This document shows, one piece after another, positions 36,081 through 41,406 of a stretch of 41,406 nt of DNA (the stretch's first letter is position 1; every line of letters begins with the position of its first letter). Source of the stretch: Mucilaginibacter sp. (GTDB lineage Bacteria; Bacteroidota; Bacteroidia; Sphingobacteriales; Sphingobacteriaceae); contig JANXTT010000090.1 of NCBI GenBank assembly GCA_025352225.1, positions 1 through 41,406 of the forward strand, given 5' to 3'. A program made the translations under genes and the position numbers. Under the pieces are notes generated by a model that saw nothing but the letters and a program-made list of their open reading frames with translations, was not told the DNA's origin and made no database searches.

Positions 36081-37142
36081 ATGATTAAAAGAAGAGCATT
36101 TATAAAGGATATGGCGCTTGCTTCGGCCACGGCAACAATTTTGCCTGCCATTTTGGGCGCGACTGTAAAACCAGCAAATATTAATCGCACTAAAATTCTT
36201 AATGCTTATTATTTGCGGGCTCACATGTATACAATGGTGCCCCGCCACGTAAGAGAAGATTTGAAATGGATGGCAGACATTGGTACAAACGTAGTATCAG
36301 TGGCCATTATTGAGCAAGATTTATTTGCCGCTGTTGAAAATGTATCGATTATTTGCAATGAAGCAGCTAAACTTAACATGAAGGTTTACGCTGTACCATC
36401 CCGGTGGGGAGGAATAGTGGCAGGGGCGCCAAAAGTGCCCAGTTTATTCTCAGTTAAAAATCCGCAAACCTGGATATTAAAGAAAGATGGTACGCCGATG
36501 TATAATGATATTTCGGGCGTGATCAGCAGTGTTCACTACAGCGAAACGGTTGACTTTTTTAAATCATCAGTAGATAAAATGTTTAAAGCCTGGGATGTTA
36601 AAGGAGTTATATGGGATGAACCTAAATCATTTCTGCCAGATTATTCGCCCAAGGCTATTGAGGTACTTGGAAAAGACGCGCCATGGCAAAGCCATATTAA
36701 AGCGGTTATCAACTTTTTTGCGGATGTAAATAAGCATATTAAAGATAGTCGTCCGGATATTGTGACCAACATGTTTGCTTACGCTAATTCGTCGGATATG
36801 ATTGTAAGTGAAGGTGCTAAAGCTCCCTATCTTGATGCTTTTGGTTGTGATGGCCGCCCATGGAGAAATGAAGACGGCGGAAACCAGGAGAGTAAAGGAA
36901 AAGTTTTGTTAGGTACCGGTGAGCGTTTTTTAAAAGCAGCAAAAGATAATGGAAAAAAAAGTTTATGGCTGATAGAGAACCATAACATGCGTGATGCAGA
37001 TACCGTATTAATGAACAAGCGCTTCCCCGAATTGCTTACCAAAGATATTGACCATTTGATATACTATTACTACCCCCGTAATATAGAAAACCCTGATAAA
37101 AACATGAATTGTATTGCCGAACATTTGAAAACATTTTATTAG
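36081..37142 (+). CDS. Secreted putative TIM-barrel protein (possible glycosidase)
   Basis: The 353-aa protein starts with a Tat-like leader (KRRAFIKDMALASATATILP). The rest shows alternating beta/alpha segments of a TIM barrel: LKWMADIGTNVVSVAIIEQD, MKVYAVPSRWGG, VKGVIWDEPKSF, VTNMFAYANSSD, SLWLIENHNM and HLIYYYYPRN at the ends of strands. The acidic pair D179/E180 in WDEPK, at a strand end, is a candidate catalytic site. I cannot name a family. Its place between a GH2-like enzyme and a GH42 enzyme in a PUL operon supports a role in glycan breakdown. A Tat leader implies folding before export, sometimes linked to a cofactor, but none is evident. Confidence 0.65.
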   Translation: MIKRRAFIKDMALASATATILPAILGATVKPANINRTKILNAYYLRAHMYTMVPRHVREDLKWMADIGTNVVSVAIIEQDLFAAVENVSIICNEAAKLNMKVYAVPSRWGGIVAGAPKVPSLFSVKNPQTWILKKDGTPMYNDISGVISSVHYSETVDFFKSSVDKMFKAWDVKGVIWDEPKSFLPDYSPKAIEVLGKDAPWQSHIKAVINFFADVNKHIKDSRPDIVTNMFAYANSSDMIVSEGAKAPYLDAFGCDGRPWRNEDGGNQESKGKVLLGTGERFLKAAKDNGKKSLWLIENHNMRDADTVLMNKRFPELLTKDIDHLIYYYYPRNIENPDKNMNCIAEHLKTFY

Positions 37143-37151
37143 TAAACTGAT

Positions 37152-38060
37152 ATGAAAAGAGCAATATTACTAATTGTTACGGCATTTATTTTATCAGCCT
37201 GGGGGTATTACAGGCAAACCAGCAACAGAACAAACAAATATGCAGGCATGGCCTATATCCATTCTAAAAATCAAAGTTTTATGATGGGCTGGAATCGAGA
37301 TGAAGCAGGTACAGAGTGGGCATGTTTTATTGGCAAACACCAGGTTACATTTACTTATAACCTTTATATGGATAGTACCCTGGTAACGCAGGATGACTAT
37401 ATTAAGCTAATGCACCTCAATCCATCGGCACATCAAACAGGTGATAAACGGCTGCCTGTAGAAAAAGTTTCGTGGTACGATGCCCTGCTTTATTGCAACG
37501 CCCGCAGCAAGCGGGATAAATTAGATACCGTTTATACCTATACTGGCATTATCAAAAAGGATACTTCGGTTAGTAACCTGGCAGACCTGAAATATGATAT
37601 TTATAAAAATGGATACCGGCTGCCAACTAATGCCGAATACGAATTTACGGAGCGGGCTAACCTTAAAGGCACCTACTTTTTTGCCGATACCACCCAAAAT
37701 ATTGACATTATAGGTAGCCAATTTGCCTGGTCGAAATTAAATTCGGGAATGACGACCAAGCCTGTTGGGCTAAAAAAAGTACATCCCTGGGGGCTTTATG
37801 ATATTACCGGTAATGTATTTGAGTGGTGCAGCGATTGGGAGGGGCCGTACCCTGCCCATCAGCAAACCGACCCTACAGGCCCGGCTGATGGTAAAACAGA
37901 ATGCGGCACACACTGGGTTGGCAGCGAAAAAAAGATGGCTAAAGGCGGTTCATACAAAACAGATATAAAGGGCCATATGCGCATTAATTACCATTACAAG
38001 TGGCCCCCGGCAACTATATCGCCCGAAATAGGTTTTAGATGCGTAGCAACAAAAAAATAA
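37152..38060 (+). CDS. SUMF1 (FGE-sulfatase-fold) protein lacking catalytic cysteines
   Basis: The 302-aa protein has an N-terminal membrane or signal segment (about 1-20) and the SUMF1 fold: FMMGWNRDEAG, LPVEKVSWYDALLYCNARS, YRLPTNAEYEFTERA, PWGLYDITGNVFEWCSDW, and GFRC at the end. True formylglycine-generating enzyme uses two copper-binding cysteines after GGSY. Here the matching positions are T270 and H275 (GGSYKTDIKGH), so sulfatase activation is unlikely. No sulfatase gene is present in the window. Non-catalytic SUMF1 proteins can be binding proteins or act on other substrates. Its 3' end overlaps the longest possible frame of the next gene, but the true next start is at 38093. Confidence 0.82.
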   Translation: MKRAILLIVTAFILSAWGYYRQTSNRTNKYAGMAYIHSKNQSFMMGWNRDEAGTEWACFIGKHQVTFTYNLYMDSTLVTQDDYIKLMHLNPSAHQTGDKRLPVEKVSWYDALLYCNARSKRDKLDTVYTYTGIIKKDTSVSNLADLKYDIYKNGYRLPTNAEYEFTERANLKGTYFFADTTQNIDIIGSQFAWSKLNSGMTTKPVGLKKVHPWGLYDITGNVFEWCSDWEGPYPAHQQTDPTGPADGKTECGTHWVGSEKKMAKGGSYKTDIKGHMRINYHYKWPPATISPEIGFRCVATKK

Positions 38061-38092
38061 GAATAAATTTCAACCCACATACAAAATTAATA

Positions 38093-40138
38093 ATGAAAAA
38101 ATCTCTTCTGCAAACATGTATTTTGCTTATTGCCCTACTGGCGGCTAACACTATGGTAACGGCACAGGAACTATATGTGGGTACCAACTACCACCCCCAC
38201 GATTCAAATCCAGCGCAATGGAAAAAGGATATACAACACATGAAAGATGCCGGTTTCAAAGTAGTGCGTATGGGCCACTTGGCCTGGGATAGTTATGAAC
38301 CCACCGACGGTAAGTTTGAATTTGCATGGTTTGATGAGGTAATGGATATGATGAACAAAGCCGGAATTAAAGTGATTTTGGATATAGCGGTAAGGCCCGC
38401 CCCAATTTGGCTGCACCATAAATATCCATCTATAAACATTACCGATGCTAGTGGCAATATGCAATATCCTAACCATAGGTATATGGAGGATATTGGCGAT
38501 CCGATGTACCAAAAATATGCTTTACGCTATGCCGATACGCTAACCAAAAGGTATGGAAAACATCCGGCCCTGCTTGCGTTTGGTATTGATAATGAGCCTG
38601 GAGATGGGCCTATTTCCTATTCGGAAACGGTAAGAAAAAGATATATTAACTGGCTTGTAGCAAAATATACAACAATAGCTAATTTAAATAAAGCCTGGGC
38701 CAGCCAGCGCTGGTCGCGAAAAATAGGTCAGTTTGAAGAGATTGGCCTGCCACAATCGGGATCGGTAGGCGGCCCGCCAGAAAGGGTTTTAGACTTTAGG
38801 CAATTTATATCCGATGAGGTAAATCAGATGTTTGTTAAGGTAGCTAACAAGGCAATTGCCAATGCACCCAATGCACTTACTACCACCAATATGTGGTATT
38901 ATAGCGATAAAAAGTATTTTGATTATGCAAAAACAGCATATACTGGTAAGATAAGCCGTGGTGGCAATGGTTTTTATCCCGGTAACTCCTTGATTTCTGA
39001 AGGGGGTTTACATCATGCATTATTTGGCATAGCGCGAATACAATATGAAAACACCACACCTTTTTGGTGTACCGAATTTACTACCATGACCGCCGTTCCG
39101 GGATCCATCCGTAAATCGGCATATGCTTCGCTGATGTATGGCAATCAGATGATTTGCGGCTGGACATGGCAAACCATGCATGGCGGTGAAGAGCAATACA
39201 CCGAAGGGATGACAGATTGGGACGGGATTACCAATCGGAAATACGATGAATATAAGCAAATAGCAGCCGAATTTAAAAAAATAGAAAAATATGGTTTCCC
39301 GTATAAGGAACAGGCCGACGTAGCCCTGGCATTTTCTTTTCCCAGCCAAATAGTAAGCTATGCCTATCCGCAACAGCATGATGGGCAACTGCAAACCGCC
39401 TTTAACGTGTTTTATAAACGTAATATTGATACACGGGTTATTGACATAACACAAAGCGATTTGAAATACAAATTATTGATCATTCCGGGTGTGGCCCTGA
39501 TGGACGAGCGCACAGCCGCTAAAGTAAGGGAATATGTTAAAAACGGCGGAACGGTGATTATGACAGCCGAATCTGCAGTGGTTGATGAACATAACCAGGT
39601 TTTCAGAAGTACACAGCCCGGTTATCTGAATGATGTTTTTGGAATACGCGTAGCAAGTTTTGAGGAAACGGCATTGCTGAATGAATTATCCAAAGAATCG
39701 TTAAAAGGTGATCAGTTGCATGTTTTGTATGGCGATAAAACCATATCAACAGCGTCGCAGCGTTTTAGTGTAGTAGAAACCAAAGGGGCAGATATATTAG
39801 GTAATATTACTAGTTTAGATAAAGATTATCCCATTATTACATCAACCAAATACGGCAAAGGCACCGCCATCTATATTGGTTTACCTGCCAAAGAGGATGT
39901 GCTGAACCCGATCATTGATAAACTAATAACAGAACTTTCTATCAAAAAAGGCCCCGAGGTGCCAGCCGGCATTATGGCCAGATATATTGACCCTAAACAT
40001 ATTCTATACCTTAATTTAGGTAAAGAGCCTACGCTGATAGCACAAAAGGGAAAACTAAAAAGTATTTTATCAGATAAATATTATACAGATAGTTTTACGT
40101 TGCAACCTTTTGAACCTGAATTTATTGAGATAAAATAG
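38093..40138 (+). CDS. Glycoside hydrolase family 42 (beta-galactosidase-like), secreted
   Basis: The 681-aa protein from this start has a clean signal peptide (MKKSLLQTCILLIALLAANT, cleavage near TAQ). The frame can be extended to 38039, but that would put a charged 18-residue leader before the signal peptide and overlap the previous gene. The GH42 barrel starts YVGTNYHPHD. The acid/base is E168 in GIDNEPG and the nucleophile is E328 in WCTEFTTM. The trimerisation/GATase-like domain (about 400-560; LLIIPGVALMDERTA) and a final beta domain follow. GH42 enzymes remove beta-galactose, or in some cases alpha-L-arabinopyranose. This one likely acts in the periplasm on oligosaccharides brought in by the SusCD pairs. 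Confidence 0.93.
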   Translation: MKKSLLQTCILLIALLAANTMVTAQELYVGTNYHPHDSNPAQWKKDIQHMKDAGFKVVRMGHLAWDSYEPTDGKFEFAWFDEVMDMMNKAGIKVILDIAVRPAPIWLHHKYPSINITDASGNMQYPNHRYMEDIGDPMYQKYALRYADTLTKRYGKHPALLAFGIDNEPGDGPISYSETVRKRYINWLVAKYTTIANLNKAWASQRWSRKIGQFEEIGLPQSGSVGGPPERVLDFRQFISDEVNQMFVKVANKAIANAPNALTTTNMWYYSDKKYFDYAKTAYTGKISRGGNGFYPGNSLISEGGLHHALFGIARIQYENTTPFWCTEFTTMTAVPGSIRKSAYASLMYGNQMICGWTWQTMHGGEEQYTEGMTDWDGITNRKYDEYKQIAAEFKKIEKYGFPYKEQADVALAFSFPSQIVSYAYPQQHDGQLQTAFNVFYKRNIDTRVIDITQSDLKYKLLIIPGVALMDERTAAKVREYVKNGGTVIMTAESAVVDEHNQVFRSTQPGYLNDVFGIRVASFEETALLNELSKESLKGDQLHVLYGDKTISTASQRFSVVETKGADILGNITSLDKDYPIITSTKYGKGTAIYIGLPAKEDVLNPIIDKLITELSIKKGPEVPAGIMARYIDPKHILYLNLGKEPTLIAQKGKLKSILSDKYYTDSFTLQPFEPEFIEIK

Positions 40139-40147
40139 TTTCAACAT

Positions 40148-40193
40148 AAAAAGAAGCTGCGTCAAAAGAGATTTTGAGGCAGCTTCTTTTTTT
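40148..40193. terminator. Strong bidirectional intrinsic terminator
   Basis: AAAAAGAAGCTGC (40148-40160) pairs with GCAGCTTCTTTTT (40179-40191), and TCAAAA pairs with TTTTGA inside, with one G-G mismatch. Each strand ends in a T-run after the stem. It closes the PUL operon on the plus strand and the response-regulator gene on the minus strand. Confidence 0.88.
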
Positions 40194-40216
40194 ATAGGCG
40201 TTTTTTCTAATTAGAT

Positions 40217-40630
40217 TTACCCTAAGCTATCATATATTGTTTTTACCTCCGTGTATATGGAAGATAGCTTATCCATTGTTAAGGGTTTGGAGATGAATTC
40301 TTCAACAAAAGGATAGGCTTCCGCGCGGATCTTATCTGCCTGCAGAATGGAAGTTGTAACGATATAGATCGTCATCTTTTTAGCTAAAGAACTATAAATC
40401 CGTTCTACGGCATCCAGAAACTGCCACCCATCAAATCCGGGCATATTTAAGTCCAGAAATATCACATCAGGCAACTTTTGAGCTTGATCTTTATTCTCCA
40501 CAATATAGGTAATCACCTGTCTGGCCTCATTATAATGAGCTATGCTCCTGAACAATTTTATCCTGGAGTTCATGATGACAAGGATCCGCTGATAAATGGG
40601 ATCATCATCTATGATATATAAGGTGCACAT
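40217..40630 (-). CDS. Single-domain response regulator (CheY-like receiver)
   Basis: The 137-aa protein is a receiver domain only. It has an acidic pocket at D8-D10 (YIIDDDPIY), phospho-acceptor D60 (VIFLDLNMPG), the switch Thr (IVTTSI, 92-93) and K115 (FISKPL). There is no output domain, so it works by binding a partner kinase or protein, as CheY- or Spo0F-like regulators do. It is divergent from a second receiver gene at 40744, and the 113-bp gap between them holds two small palindromes. Its kinase is not in this window. Confidence 0.9.
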   Translation of the reverse strand: MCTLYIIDDDPIYQRILVIMNSRIKLFRSIAHYNEARQVITYIVENKDQAQKLPDVIFLDLNMPGFDGWQFLDAVERIYSSLAKKMTIYIVTTSILQADKIRAEAYPFVEEFISKPLTMDKLSSIYTEVKTIYDSLG

Positions 40631-40644
40631 AAGGACAAGGTTAG

Positions 40645-40682
40645 TTAAATAATTTAATTAGTAGTATATTGCGTTAGCAATA
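40645..40682. promoter_or_regulatory. Palindromes in the shared promoter of two response regulators
   Basis: TTAAATAATTTAA (40645-40657) and TATTGC…GCAATA (40667-40672/40677-40682, 4-nt spacer) lie between the divergent starts at 40630 and 40744. They are candidate binding sites for a shared regulator. Confidence 0.35.
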
Positions 40683-40743
40683 ATTGAACCAAGGTATCCA
40701 CATTAGGACAACCCAACAGTTAAAGATTGTTAAAACTATCGCC

Positions 40744-41127
40744 ATGTTTATAAAAAAACGCATATTGATCATTGATGATGATGAGGACCTGCTTGAGCTA
40801 TTTTCTTTTTTATTGACCGAAACAGGGTATGATGTTAAGATCCATTCGAGCGCAGAGAATGTTTTTAGTTTGATATATGATTATGAACCACATCTTATTC
40901 TGCTGGATGTGATGCTGGGTTGGGCAGACGGCCGTTCGATCTGCGAGCAATTAAAAGCACAGCCCCAAACCAATACAATTCCCGTCATTATGATCTCGGG
41001 CCGTTTTGATCTTAACAAATGTTCAGACCCGGTCAGTTCACCCGATGATTTTATTAGAAAACCTTTTAAAATTGATCACTTGATCAAGAAAATTGAAAAA
41101 CAATTATCGTGGATAGTTGAGGACTAG
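40744..41127 (+). CDS. Single-domain response regulator (CheY-like receiver)
   Basis: From the ATG at 40744 the protein is 127 aa, starting MFIKKRILIIDDDED. An upstream TTG at 40684 would add 20 residues before the receiver fold and is less likely. The acidic pocket is D11-D13, the phospho-acceptor D55 (LILLDVMLGW), the switch Ser at 85 (VIMISG) and the conserved Lys K106 (FIRKPF). No output domain is present. It differs clearly from the divergent receiver at 40217-40630, so this is not a recent duplication. A terminator follows at once and overlaps its stop codon. Confidence 0.9.
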   Translation: MFIKKRILIIDDDEDLLELFSFLLTETGYDVKIHSSAENVFSLIYDYEPHLILLDVMLGWADGRSICEQLKAQPQTNTIPVIMISGRFDLNKCSDPVSSPDDFIRKPFKIDHLIKKIEKQLSWIVED

Positions 41128-41159
41128 CCCCCCTCTCGGAAGGGGCAGCCTCTTTTTTT
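41119..41159 (+). terminator. Intrinsic terminator after the response regulator
   Basis: A GC-rich hairpin, with CCCCT (41130-41134) pairing with AGGGG (41141-41145) and GAGG/CCTC at its base, is followed by TCTTTTTTTA. It overlaps the stop codon of the response-regulator gene and separates it from the phage gene. Confidence 0.75.
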
Positions 41160-41315
41160 ATAAGGGTTTTTCGAATCAGATTAGATGAAAATAGGATATT
41201 GAGCATCATATTTTAATACTCTAAAAGAGGCTAGGTTATTTGGGATTTATTGTGTATATTTAGTTTAAATATTACAATGGTAATAATTAAACTAACCCGA
41301 ATAACTAAAAATGAC

Positions 41316-41406
41316 ATGATACCCGATTTACAATTAACCCCCAAACAACAACGCTTTTGCGATGAGTATTTAATAGATATGAACGCCACCAAAGCCGCCT
41401 TACGAG
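41316..41406 (+). CDS. Phage terminase small subunit, 5' end (runs off the window)
   Basis: The first 30 residues read MIPDLQLTPKQQRFCDEYLI and then DMNATKAALR. This is the classic start of Terminase_2 small subunits, whose N-terminal helix-turn-helix binds phage packaging sites on DNA. The large subunit and the rest of the head genes should follow to the right. An in-frame ATG at 41277 could add 13 residues; I prefer 41316 because family members usually start a few residues before LTPKQ. The gene is cut by the window edge. It indicates that a prophage, or a remnant of one, begins close to this point. Confidence 0.87.
   Translation, partial: MIPDLQLTPKQQRFCDEYLIDMNATKAALR

Noticed and set aside
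37152..38060. Active formylglycine-generating enzyme
   Set aside because: The two catalytic cysteine positions after GGSY are Thr and His, and no sulfatase gene is nearby.
38039..38092. Longer start for the GH42 gene
   Set aside because: It would place a charged 18-residue extension before a clean signal peptide and overlap the previous gene; the ATG at 38093 is better.
40684..40743. TTG start for the second receiver protein
   Set aside because: It adds 20 residues not part of a receiver fold, and the ATG at 40744 gives the usual receiver start.
41242..41262. Bacteroidota-type promoter before the terminase gene (TTTG … TATATTTA)
   Set aside because: The spacing between the two elements is about 12 bp instead of about 20, and the -7 element is imperfect.
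1..41406. CRISPR arrays, tRNA or rRNA genes
   Set aside because: No regularly spaced direct repeats with spacers, and no tRNA- or rRNA-like sequence was recognised by eye; a covariance-model scan would be decisive.

Overview
The window looks like a Bacteroidota chromosome, most likely Sphingobacteriaceae (Mucilaginibacter or Pedobacter type). The reasons are SusC/SusD pairs, a one-protein hybrid two-component regulator, AT-rich intergenic DNA and the lack of clear Shine-Dalgarno sites. The genus is inferred from general family resemblance; no 16S rRNA or tRNA gene was recognised.

Region 1 (1-1093) holds a decayed IS5-family insertion sequence (179-971) with near-identical 17-bp terminal inverted repeats. 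Its transposase has lost its catalytic centre. The IS ends 24 bp before a run of TTTCGTTT repeats and a perfect palindrome that precede the next operon.

Region 2 (1094-10931, + strand) is one compact sugar operon: DeoR repressor, L-fucose/L-arabinose-isomerase-like protein, two-subunit transketolase, lipoprotein sugar-binding protein, DUF2291 protein, RbsA-like ATPase, RbsC-like permease, and a glycerol-kinase-like FGGY kinase whose glycerol contacts are all intact. A small secreted or anchored ORF follows. Isomerase, then kinase, then split transketolase is the logic of the non-oxidative D-apiose route (apiose to apulose to apulose-4-phosphate to DHAP plus xylulose-5-phosphate). I propose the operon takes up and breaks down apiose or a related branched or short sugar. 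This is the most interesting system in the window.

Region 3 (10959-17600, - strand) holds a Gfo/Idh/MocA oxidoreductase, a secreted GH2 enzyme, the broken C-terminal end of another glycosidase beside a 23-bp perfect hairpin, and a large secreted protein of unknown function.

Region 4 (18245-40138, + strand) is a polysaccharide utilization locus. A hybrid two-component sensor/AraC regulator is followed by two consecutive SusC/SusD pairs, a GH2-like enzyme, a secreted putative TIM-barrel protein, a SUMF1-fold protein without the catalytic cysteines, and a GH42 beta-galactosidase-like enzyme. The set suggests a beta-galactoside-containing glycan is bound at the surface, imported by SusCD and cut in the periplasm. 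Inverted repeats in the 17.6-18.2 kb and 22.4-23.0 kb gaps are candidate operators. The locus ends at a strong bidirectional terminator.

Region 5 (40217-41406) has two divergent single-domain response regulators, a terminator, and at the right edge the start of a phage terminase small subunit, so a prophage probably begins here.
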